Below, in pieces: positions 55,101-64,000 of a stretch of 64,000 nucleotides of DNA (position 1 is its first letter; every line of letters begins with the position of its first letter). Made by a program: the position numbers and the translations under genes. The DNA is from Clarkia xantiana subsp. parviflora (taxonomy: Eukaryota; Streptophyta; Magnoliopsida; Myrtales; Onagraceae). The DNA is taken from NCBI GenBank assembly GCA_036873135.1, contig JAPTYO010000017.1, positions 3,224,001-3,288,000 on the forward strand. The letters run 5' to 3'. Below the pieces are notes generated by a model. That model made no database searches. It saw only the letters and a program-made list of their open reading frames with translations, and had not been told where the DNA came from.

Positions 55101-57044
55101 CCGGAGGCGTCGGGGAGATTGGTGAAATGGGCCATCGAGCTTACGGAGTTCCGTATTCATTTTGCTCCGCGAACCGCTATTAAGGGCCAGGCATTGGTGG
55201 ATTTTATAGCTGAGTCTACAGCACCCGATCTGGAAGAAGCGGGCCCTGTAGAGGGGGCAACCATGGAGGTCCCGATAGCAGAACAGCCAGAACAGCCAAA
55301 TGAGGAGAACACTTGGGAGATGTACACTGATGGTTCATCAAGTGTAGAAGGATCGGGGACAGGATTCGTACTGATACCGCCCGGTGGAGGCGAGCCCATG
55401 CGATATGCCTTGGCCTTGACGGTTAAGGCCACCAACAACGAAGCGGAGTATGAAGCTCTCATCACGGGCTTCAAGATCGCCAAGGGTACAGGAGTCAACC
55501 ATTTGAAAGTAAAGTGCGATGCCAGCTTGATCGTAAATCAAGTCCAGGGAAACTATGAAGCCAAGAGCCCGACAATGAGGAAGTATTTGCACGAGGTGCA
55601 GAATTTGAAGGGAAGCTTCAAAAGCTTCGATATCGAGGCAATCCCGAGGGAAGAAAACGCAGAGGCAGACGCCTTAAGCAAGTTTGCTCTAGGAGTGGCC
55701 CCTGAGGAGAATCGGAAGGTGCATTTCCTAGAGAGAGTGATTATCTCAACCATCGATCCATCGGAGGTATGCGCTGTGGAAGCAGGATCGGAGGAAGAAG
55801 AGAAACCCACCTGGATGGCCCCGATGGTCACATACCTGACTACGGGGGCGCTCCCCGATGATGATGTGGCAGCTGTCAGGCTGCGTCGAATTGCGAACGA
55901 CTACGTGATGGTGGACAACCAGTTATACAAGAGGGGGCATGTAAAGCCTTTCCTGAAATGTGTGGCGGAGCCTGATACAAATCGGATCCTAAGAGAGCTA
56001 CACGAGGGAGTCGCGGCCTGTCATGAAGGGGCCCGATCCATCGTGAGGAAGGCATTGAACCTAGGCTACTATTGGCCTTCGATGAACAAGGAGGCGACAG
56101 CAATGGTCCGATCCTGCGATGCATGCCAAAGGTACGCTCCGAATATCGTGGCTCCCGCCGCGGACTTGATGCCCATCAAGAGTGCTTGGCCCTTCGCGCA
56201 ATGGGGCATTGATTTGGTGGGACCTCTTCCCCAAGCGAAAGGTCAGTGCAAGTATTTACTCGTGGCTATCGATTACTTCTCAAAGTGGATAGAGGCTAAA
56301 GAATTGGCCAAGACGACGGGACAGCAGATCCTCAAGTTCCTTCAAACTCAGATCATATCCCGGTATGGGGTTCCTCGAGTGTTGATCAGCGACAATGGCC
56401 CTCCGTTCAATGGGGCTCAGTTGAAGGAGTACCTGGAGGAATTGAACATTGAGCATCGGACCGCTTCAGTCCGCCATGCTCAGACCAATGGCCAAGTAGA
56501 ATCAGCCAACGAGATCGTGATGGATGGCTTGAAGAAGAGAGTCTACGCCTTGCAGGGCCATTGGCTGGATGAGCTTGAAAATGTGTTGTGGGCTGTTAGA
56601 ACAACACCCAAGCAATCGAAGGGGGAGACTCCATTTGGCCTGGTCTATGGCACGGAGGCAGTCGCTCCCGTGGAGATAGCGGTGGCGTCCCATCGCGCGA
56701 AATATTACGAGTCTCTGACAAACGATGAAATGAGACGTCTAGACTTGGACTTGCTCGAGGAGAAGAGGTGGAAGGCTGACGAAGTCCAGGCTCGGATGCG
56801 TCTGGCAACAGCCCGATATTACAATCGACGTGTCAGGTCCCGACAATTCTTCGTTGGAGAACTTGTCTGGCGGAGGAACGAGTTCGTTCACCAAGATCGG
56901 ATCAACAAGCTATCACCGAAATGGGAAGGACCTTACAAAATCGTAGGGATGCCAGCACCCAATGCATACAAACTAGAGGACCTTGATGGCAAGACGTTGA
57001 AGCATTCCTTCAGTGGCGCACACTTGAAGAAGTATCATGTTTGA
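52148..57044 (+). pseudogene. E4 gag C-terminus and pol, one nonsense codon
   Basis: This continues the gag of 41611-42356 in the same frame; together they would encode about 1880 residues. Approximate residue positions in the whole: CX2HX4HX4C zinc knuckle 481-494, Arg-Ser tract 520-545, protease DGGSS 640, RT from 889 with YVDD at 1008, Ty3 RNase H 1115-1270, archaeal-type RNase H 1300-1440, integrase HHCC finger 1530-1575, Asp of GIDLVGP about 1602, Asp of SDNGPP about 1665, Glu 35 residues later, GPYKIVG and the end LKKYHV. A single CAG to TAG change at 54585-54587, just after RT, is the only stop I find. This is the best template for the family in the window. Confidence 0.95.
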
Positions 57045-57890
57045 TATTAAGTCGCCGCGAATGGCGCAAGTTATCTATCAATCCGATGTAAGCAAAGCTT
57101 TGAATTATTAATAAAAGAAGTTGCTTCCGATCAAATTGTTTTTAGATTTATTCTAATTATTAGTAAGACGTCCCGAAAGACGCGACAAAAGCCTTCCGAG
57201 ATACGAGAAAAGCCTTACGAGGTACGAGTAAGTCGTCTTTATGGCGCGATAAAAAGCCTTTCGGGATACGGACAAAAGCCCTACGGGGTACGAGTAAGTC
57301 GTCTTTATGATGCAACCAAAAGCCTAGGTACGAAAAGGCCCTAATGGGTCCGCATAAGTCGTCTATATGATGCCGCCAAAAGCCTTAACGGGTATGAAAA
57401 AGCCTTAACAGGTCCGCGTAAGTCATCTATATGATGCGGCAAAAAGCCTTAAAGGGTACGATTAAGCCGTCTGGAAAGACGCGATTAAAGCCCTTGAGGG
57501 GTACGATTAAAGTCGTCTGATTTGGCGCGGTAAAAGCCTTAAGGGGTGGAAAAAATCATCTTAAGTGGTGAAGTCCCGATTGGATGAGAAACCTTAAATG
57601 GTGAAGTCCCGATTAGATGAGAAACCTTAAGTGGCGAAATCCCGATAGGACGAGAAACCTTAAGTGGTAAAGTCTAGAGTAAAGCGTCTGGAGGACGTAT
57701 GAAGTCATCTTAAATGGTGCATCGGAACGTTCCGAATAACGAGTCTAAAGTCGCTTTAAATAGCACAAAAGATTATCGGGACCAAAAAAGATAAAAGGAA
57801 CTGCTTATATAAAGGCCCGAAGGCCAAAGGGGTCCGATACAAAGGATAAAGAAGACAAGGAGAAAAATTACAAGGACTAAAAGATAAAGC
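57045..57890 (+). repeat. Degenerate AAGCCTTA/AAGTCGTCT repeat spacer of E4
   Basis: Same composition and order as 8534-9340 in E1. It separates pol from the convergent antisense gene, whose stop codon is at 57892-57894. Confidence 0.75.
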
Positions 57891-57891
57891 A

Positions 57892-60624
57892 TTAAGCTTG
57901 GTCCTTGTTGGAAGTCGGGTCCTCAGCAGCGTTGGAGGAAGCAAGGTTCGGAGGGGCTTGGGCAGAAGGCTCCGCAGTCCGCGATGTCGGATCCACGGCA
58001 TCAGTCTCTTCACTCTCCGCTGGAAGGTTGAAGTACTGTTCCGCGAAAGGAGCGAGGGTCTCGGACTTCTTGAAGTCGATGGAATCCTCGTAGGCTGTGT
58101 AGAGTTCTTCGACGGCATTGAACAGGACGTTCTCCACCTCGGACTTGCAGAACCCTACAGCATCCACCTTGAAGTCTTCAGAATTCCGATACTCCTCGCG
58201 GCCTTGCAGACGACCTTCCTCGCGGCCCTGCAGACGACCCTCCTCGTGACCCTGCCGGCGACCTTCCTCGTGGCCCTGGGCCTTGGCCTCAGCCAGCTTG
58301 GCCTCGATCCCCGCCTTGGTCTCTGCAAGAGCCTCCGCGAGAACACCCTTCTCGTGTATGAGCTGCCTCCTCTCCGATTCATGCCGCTGATGATCCGCCT
58401 GGACCACCTTCCGCTCCCGACGCATGACAGCTTCGTGATCCTGAACCTGCTTGAGCAGGCCCGAAGCCATCTCGTCAAGGAGAGTTTTCTCCTTGGCCAT
58501 CTTATTCTTGGCCGCCACAGCCTCATCGAGGTCCACCTGGAGCTTGGCCAACGCGTCGGGGTCCGACTTAGCTTGAGCTTCCTCCAAAGCACCCTTGAGA
58601 GCCAGGATGAAGCCGAAGCAGCGCTGCTGGTCCGCGGTTTCCTAAAATGGAAGGAAAAAAGGATTAGAATCTGATGGTCGAAAGCAAAGAACAATGACGG
58701 AAATACAGCAAAGGTAAAGTTTTACCTCCATCCGACGGATGGCCATAACCCGGAACTCCTCCTCGATGTCCTCCCGCGCCAAGGATATGGGCCGCCTCAA
58801 GGCTGGAGGAATTGACCCCGCCAGCAGATGCAGGGCCAATTCAGGCTCGAGGTTTCCCCGCTGGAGCGGAACCCCTCGGAGAGACTCGATCGGGTTCCAC
58901 GGAACCGTCTCCTGGTTGGGGGTGAAAATCTTGTAAAGATTTTCATCCACGGGGTAAGGGGGATGACACTGGAACTTTCTGCCGGAGGAGCCACCTCGGC
59001 TGGTGGCTCGGGAGTCGGAGTGCGGAGCTCGGGAGGAGGACTCCGGGACACATCCTCCACGACGGGCCTCAGGATGCTCCGGCCTGGCTTGCGGCGGAGC
59101 AGGCCCCCTTCGTTGGGCTCCTCGGAGGAAGGAGAAGCCTCCAAGTCAGTCACTTGACGGAACTGGGCTTCCGTCGGGGTCTCCTCCGTCACCGGCGCCG
59201 GTGGAGTCGTGGCCCGGGCTGGAGTAGCAGCTCGCCTCGGAGTGACAGCCTCCGATGGACCTGCGGTGGCGGGACGAATAAAGTCAGGAAGAGTATCCTT
59301 AGGCCACCAGAGGATTTGACGATCGAGGTGTTGGTTCTTTCCAAAGATGTTGTAATATCCCGCCTTGAGAACGCGGGGAGTTTCTCCTCGAAAGATGTAC
59401 TTGATTTCTTGAACCTGCGATTCCCGATCAGCGGGGATAAACTCCTTGGGAACCAGTTTCATATATATTTTAATAGCACGACGGACACGCTTACCTTCCC
59501 CGGCGGTAGTGACCCCGAAGGCTTGGTCAATTTCCTCCCTCCTGGCTCGCTTGGCCACAACCTCTTCTTCGGTCGGAGGGGCAGCAGAAGGAGGGGCGGA
59601 AGAGGAAGCGCCCTTCTTCAGCGACTTTCGCTTCCTCTTAGAGCCACCTGGGACGACATCAGTCTCGCCCTGCTTCATAATGAGATGAGTCAGCAGAGAA
59701 GCCTTCTTGGCTGCAAAAATAAAAAGACAAAGTGATTAGAAGAATTACCCAGATGACTAAATCTTTGGAAACAGAATCGAGGAGCCGGACTCCGATGTCA
59801 ATCAAGTCCTTCTCCATGAGCTTGTTGGCGTCGAGGGGTATGAAGGAGTCCCCCCAACGGTAGAGCTGGACCATTTGAAGAGTGTTGAGGTCATCCTCAG
59901 TGTAGACCTCGAGCTTGGGGGCAGGGTGCGCCACGACCTCCCATCGGGGCCATGGGACAGAGCTGTTTTGGACAAAGAAGTAATACTTCTTCCATCCGCT
60001 GTTGTCGGATCCCGAGTCGCGAATCAGCACCCGATCCTTGTGGAACTTCCAGGTTTCGCTATCCCAGCCGAAATGTGAAAGTTGCTCCTTTGTCCACTTG
60101 GGGAGTCGGGGGGAGAAGGAGCACACACCAGCCTTATTGCACTTCATTCCGTAGAAAGTGCGGAAAAGCAGTAGACTGTACGTCCACTGCTGGCGGAGGC
60201 ACAGAAGTTGGAAGGCATTCCACAAGCGGATGGCGTGTGGAGAGAAGGTACAAGGGTGCGTCTTGTAGAAATTGCACATCTCCACCAGGTTCCCGCAGAA
60301 GGGGAATCGAATCCCCGCGCTTATCTGTCCGGCGGAGACGAACACTTCCCCCTCTCGAGGACGCGTGACGATATGCTTCCTCTTAACAGCAGGCTGAGAT
60401 TCATAGGGGAAACGAGGTTCCCAATCCGAGGTAATGCAGCCTTCTCGGAGAGCAACCTCATACGAGGTCTCAGAAATCTCATTAACAGCAAGTTCAAAGG
60501 TGAAAGGAGTCCTAGCCTCAGAACTAGCCTCGTCTAAAAACGGTTACAAACAAGAAGATGTGAGAAAAGAAGAGAAAACATCAGTAAAACCATGAAAACA
60601 GAGAAGAAAATCCTTACCAGACAT
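57892..60624 (-). pseudogene. E4 antisense extra gene with introns
   Basis: Read on the minus strand. Exon 1 is 60624-60618 (ATGTCTG), followed by an 84-nt GTAAGG...TTTTTAG intron. Exon 2 from 60533 reads SDEASSEARTPFTFELA... and includes ISAGIRFPFCGNLVEMCNFY, KWTKEQLSHFGWD and KKYYFFVQNSSVPWPRWEVV, a PF04195-like plant gypsy-type domain. A clear acceptor (CTAAT, T-rich, GCAG) at 59711 opens exon 3, which is basic then Pro-rich and ends at 58726. A second 84-nt intron (58725-58642) leads to exon 4 (58641-57892), a coiled coil with QGHEEGR repeats ending SNKDQA. The donor of intron 2 is uncertain. A one-base deletion near 58955 breaks exon 3. Function unknown; known as an additional ORF class of Tat elements. 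Confidence 0.82.
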
Positions 60625-60777
60625 GATGGATGATTGCCGAAAGAAGATGAAGAAGGATCGGAAGATTGAAGGACTTGGATCACTTGAACAGTAGAAGGAA
60701 CTTGGAGGAAAAGCTTCGAGTGCAAGAATGGAAAAAATTAAGAAGGTGGAGAAGAAGTGAATAATGCCAGGGTTCTG

Positions 60778-60790
60778 GCTTTTATAAGCA
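60778..60790 (-). promoter_or_regulatory. Core promoter of the E4 antisense gene
   Basis: GCTTATAAAAGCC on the minus strand lies about 155 bp upstream of the ATG at 60624. The stretch between is C/T-rich with several CTTC motifs, typical of plant leaders. A start about 30 bp downstream, near 60750, would give a leader of about 125 nt. E1 has lost this segment. Motif-based prediction. Confidence 0.6.
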
Positions 60791-61022
60791 AAAGGACAAA
60801 CTGGACGGACTTAATCTAGACCGTTGAAGACGAAACGATTTAATCTTGATCCTCGAAGACTGAGGGACGGTACGGAAGAGACGTGGTGACGTAATAAGTG
60901 CTTTTTCAGAAAGCAACAGTCACGCCGATTTAAGCGTCGTTTCATAATCCATAGCATTTAATGCTACAGTAACCAATGAGTCTCCTCAGATTTGGCAACT
61001 GCCCACAAAGTCTAGTGGGCCC
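60791..61022 (+). other. E4 3' region before E5
   Basis: Matches E1 from about 11570 to 11712 (GACGTAATA, TTTTTCAGAAAG, CAGTCACGCCG, CATTTAATGCT). The match stops at 61011, where E1 continues but E4 runs into the E5 LTR after TAGTGGGCCC. Confidence 0.7.
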
Positions 61023-61719
61023 TGATGGGTCCGATTATAGCCGTCAGGCCCTTTAACGGCGAGGAAACGGCAAACAGGCCCACCAGGCCCAGAGCAAAGG
61101 TCACGATGACCTAGGAGAAGGGTCCCGATGAAGGGAGTCCCGACGAAGTAGGGTCCCGACAAGAGTCGGTCCCGACAGTGGAGCTAGGAGCTCCCGATAA
61201 GAAGCCTTTAAGAAGGCCCCGATGACGAATCCCTGAGAATGATTGGCCCTGTCACGATGACGAGGGGCCCCGAGCGGTGACACAACGAGATAACTCTGGA
61301 GTCCCCGACGGAAGTCGGGACTCGTTATCAGAGGATAAAGCCAAGATATGCGGGGCGTGGCCGAGATATACGGAACGTGGTTAAGATACACGGATCGTGG
61401 CCGAGATACGCGAGGCATGGCTAAGATACGTGAGATCGTGTACGAGATAAGCGGGATACGGGCTAACCACCCCCAACGGTTCACCAGGTACCTGAGGCAC
61501 CTCTTTGCCTATAAAAGGGCAGGAGGTCACCTCAGATGATTTACGTCGAAATTATATACTTTTGATATCTGTTGCTTGCCAGTCAATCGAGAAACTCATT
61601 GAAGCATCGGAGAGGGATTCTGGTCACCGCCCGGTCTATCCCCTCTTGCAGGATTGCGTGGAGCGAAGGAGCTAGGATTGCCGTCAAGATCCGTACCGGA
61701 GTTCCACCGTGATCCAACA
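61023..61719 (+). repeat. 5' LTR of E5
   Basis: 697 bp, ending GATCCAACA before the primer site TTGGCGCCGTCTGTGGGA. Six 20-bp units at about 61341-61462; TATA box CTATAAAAG near 61509. Confidence 0.9.
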
Positions 61720-61737
61720 TTGGCGCCGTCTGTGGGA
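61720..61737 (+). other. Primer-binding site of E5
   Basis: TTGGCGCCGTCTGTGGGA directly follows the LTR, as in E4. Confidence 0.8.
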
Positions 61738-61755
61738 ATCTAACAAAAAGCTGAT

Positions 61756-63703
61756 ATGCCTTCTACTCGCTCGATGGTGGCTGGCAAGAACAGAAGGGGA
61801 CAATCTGGTGGTTCCCGTCACCCTGCTGCAACAAACCTGAATTCAGTACCAGAACAAGGAGAAAATCAAAATCATCCCCCAGCTGAACTCTCCCAGACAG
61901 GGGGGCACAATGGATCGCATCCCGAAGAAGTTGCCCCTCGACACCAGGATAACAGGGGGCAGGAGGCCCCCCCGACTGCAGATTTGACAAGGGCCGTGGC
62001 GGAGGCCATGCCCATGTTTCTGGCGGCTGTAGAGGCTCTCTTGGACCGAAGGGAGGCTGCAAGGAGGCAGGAGGAGATGCCCCCGCTGGAAGAAGCAACC
62101 CTACCAACAGAGGGTCGGAACGTACAGGAAACCCCACCTCAGGGCCAGGAAGGAGGTAAGATGGCCGGTCAGCCGGAGAGGTTCGTGGTTGATGGGCCAG
62201 GACCAGTTCAGCACAGGACCATTCCCCTGAATGGCCCTATCACTCCCGACCAAGTGGTAAAGATCGTGAACATCTGTATGGGAGAACAGAAGCCGCTGGT
62301 GTCGGAGTTGAGGGATCGATCCACTCATCCCTTCGTTCCCGCCAGGGCTGGGTATCCCTGAGATCAAAGAGTATGACGGAGAAGGAGATCCAGTCCGCCA
62401 TGTCCAGAAGCATCTTATGGCGTGTTTGGGTAGAGCCCCGACAGAGGACATCATGTGTACCCTGTTCCCTAATACACTGGGAGAAAGAGCCCTGACCTGG
62501 TTCTTTAGTCTGCCCCCAGGCTGCATCACCTGTTGGGCTGACATGCACGATCGTTTCATTCGACAGTACCAGGGTCGCCGACGTCTGCTGAAGAGTGTGA
62601 GGTCCCTCACCCTGGTGGTACAGAGGCCCGACGAATCACTGGCACATTACCACCAGCGGTACACGGCCAGTGTGGCGGAGATAGACGAGGAGATCTCGGA
62701 GGGCGAAACAATTCGTACCTTCATTCGGAACCTGACGGCCCCCTATGGTTCCGACCTAACGCACAGCGTGGCTGAGAAACCTGTATGGAATATGGAAGCA
62801 TTACAGAAGAGAGTGAAGCGGCAGATCGATGTCCAGGAGTCAAAGATAGCCGCAGGAGAACTAGAGCCCCCAAAATCGAACAAAGGGAAGCAGTCGAGCA
62901 AGCCTTTCGACGATCGTAAGTCAAAAGGCAAACCTGAAGATAGTCGGGACCGAGGTCGCTCTGGTCGGGGGAATGATAGACGTCCTCCAAGGAAGGATAA
63001 GAGGGAAGATCTCGACATTCCTCTCAACTGCTCCATGGCGGAAGTGCTGACAGTCATGGAACGACAAGGTATCTCCAGATACCCCCCGAAGAAAGATGGA
63101 GAATTCCTGGGGTCCCGCACAGATCGCTATTGTCGGTTTCACCGTGCAAATGGCCATGACACTAATCACTGTCGAGAGCTGAAGAAGGAGATTGAAAAGC
63201 TAATCCAGAAGGGAAAGCTCAAGGAGTTTGTTGGAGACAAACGATGCAGGTCCCGCTCTCGGTCCCGATCGCGGTCCCGCTCCCGATCCCGCGATCGGTC
63301 CCCGAAGAAAAAGAGAACTGATCCAGAGTCATCCGGTGTTCACAAAGAAAGACGAGTCATCAATGTGATTCATGGAGGATTTGCTGCTGGAGGTGATACC
63401 TCATCCGCTCGAGAGGTTTACGCCTCTAGGATTCCTACTGCGGTGGTACTGGGTAAGAGGTCCCGATCTTGGACCTTGAAAGAAGAGATGGTGATCTCCT
63501 TCTCGTCGGAAGACCTCATAGGTGTGGAGACCCCGCACGACGATGCCTTAGTAGTAACTCTGGATATAGACGGGTTCGAGATGAAGAGAATTCTGATTGA
63601 CGGAGGAAGCTCCTCCGACATTCTATTCATGGACGCGTTGGAAGCCATGGGGAAGACGAAGAAAGATCTGAAGGAGGCAAACTTCCCGATTTGTCGTGGT
63701 TGA
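61756..63703 (+). pseudogene. E5 gag and protease start, broken
   Basis: Starts at ATG 61756 (MPSTRSMVAGKNRRGQ), a start that E1 and E4 have lost by mutation. Contains MPMFLAAVEALLDRREAARR, TIPLNGPITPDQVVKI, the gag domain (LGERALTWFFSLPPGCITCW), a CX2HX4HX4C zinc knuckle (CRFHRANGHDTNHC, about 63134-63175), a long Arg-Ser tract (63244-63303) and DGGSS. A deletion of about 25 bp near 62341 shifts the frame. A deletion of about 100 bp at 63690 removes the middle of the protease and shifts it again. Confidence 0.9.
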
Positions 63704-64000
63704 TTCTGCTGGGACCTACAACGCAATTATCGGGAGAACAACCATCAATCCACTAATGGCAGTTGCCTCGACTGTGCACCAGAAGATGAAGTTCCCGACC
63801 GACCACGGAGTCGGGGAGGTCAAAGGTGACCAGGTGGCTTCCCGAAAATGTTATGTTAATGCCACCCGGAGGAGGAGGCGAGAGGCCATGACTGTCCTCC
63901 AGACAGACACAAATCCCAGAGAAGAGTCTGGACATTCCGTCCCCATAAAAGATCTGAAAGATACGTTGGGAAAAACCGTGGAAGCCTACGTGGATGATAT
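63691..64000 (+). pseudogene. E5 protease end and RT fragment with internal deletion
   Basis: After the 63690 deletion the protease C-terminal block continues in another frame (GTYNAIIGRTTINPLMAVAS, VHQKMKFPTDHGVGEV). At about 63960 the sequence jumps from the protease-RT linker (near PIKDLKD) straight to the RT segment TLGKTVEAYVDDI. Relative to E4 about 620 bp are missing, including the first RT motifs. Confidence 0.85.

Larger units (their letters stand above)
40795..61022 (+). mobile_element. E4: Tat-lineage element of the E1 family, 3' LTR not in window
   Basis: A sister of E1 with 5' LTR 40795-41556, primer site, gag split by E3, full pol, repeat spacer, antisense gene with promoter, and 3' untranslated DNA up to 61022. 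There E5 begins. Without E3 it covers about 10.4 kb. The expected 3' LTR (start TGATGGGTTTCG) is not seen; it should lie beyond E5 if E5 is an insertion. Confidence 0.88.
61023..64000 (+). mobile_element. E5: third subfamily of the E1/E4 group, 5' part
   Basis: LTR 61023-61719, primer site and gag-pol, running off the window. The LTR starts TGATGGGTCCGATTATAGCC and is clearly diverged from E1 and E4 but keeps the 20-bp array and TATA. GGCCC (61018-61022) would be its target site if it inserted into E4. Confidence 0.88.

Overview
This window is plant nuclear DNA. Every interpretable stretch is a transposable element, most of them nested, and I recognise no host gene. Several features point to a flowering plant: Ty3/gypsy elements of the Tat lineage (two RNase H domains and long antisense extra genes), Ty1/copia remnants with an initiator-Met tRNA primer site, TG...CA LTRs with 5-bp target duplications, TA microsatellites and plant-type introns. 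The species cannot be told from the sequence. | Layout. (1) 1-24460: the 5' end of a minus-strand copia element (LTR 23837-24460, primer site 23821-23835, AT-rich leader). Its leader was hit by an element now reduced to a solo LTR (202-23284, duplication ATACT, about 3.3 kb once later insertions are subtracted). Two full-length Tat elements then landed in that solo LTR: E1 (2135-12645, duplication GCTAC) and E2 (13027-22325, duplication CCTTC). (2) 24461-26747: unassigned AT-rich DNA with a 538-bp copia-type solo LTR in minus orientation. (3) 26748-40381: a decayed plus-strand copia element E7. It is interrupted near the end of its RNase H by E6 (30788-39085, minus strand, duplication GATTG), a pol-less Tat-type element, and ends in a 570-bp inverted repeat around the start of its 3' LTR. 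(4) 40795-61022: E4, a sister of E1, whose gag is split by E3 (42357-52142, duplication GGAAG), a pol-less relative of E2. (5) 61023-64000: the 5' LTR and deleted gag-pol of a fifth Tat element, E5, running off the window. | How the parts relate. E1, E4 and E5 form one group: LTR start TGATGGGTTCC or TGATGGGTCC, upstream 20-bp arrays, and a gag-pro-RT-RNaseH-aRH-integrase polyprotein in E1 and E4. E2, E3 and E6 share an LTR start (TG[A/T]TGGATATACGCCCAA) and polypurine tract (GACTCGGGGG). E2 has pol but no gag; E6 and E3 have gag but no pol. Every Tat element with its downstream half in the window carries an antisense gene between the coding region and the 3' LTR. The E4 copy is best preserved, with its own TATA box, a 7-nt first exon, introns and a coiled-coil C-terminus. 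None of the gag-pol genes is intact. E4 is nearest: apart from the E3 insertion I see one nonsense codon.
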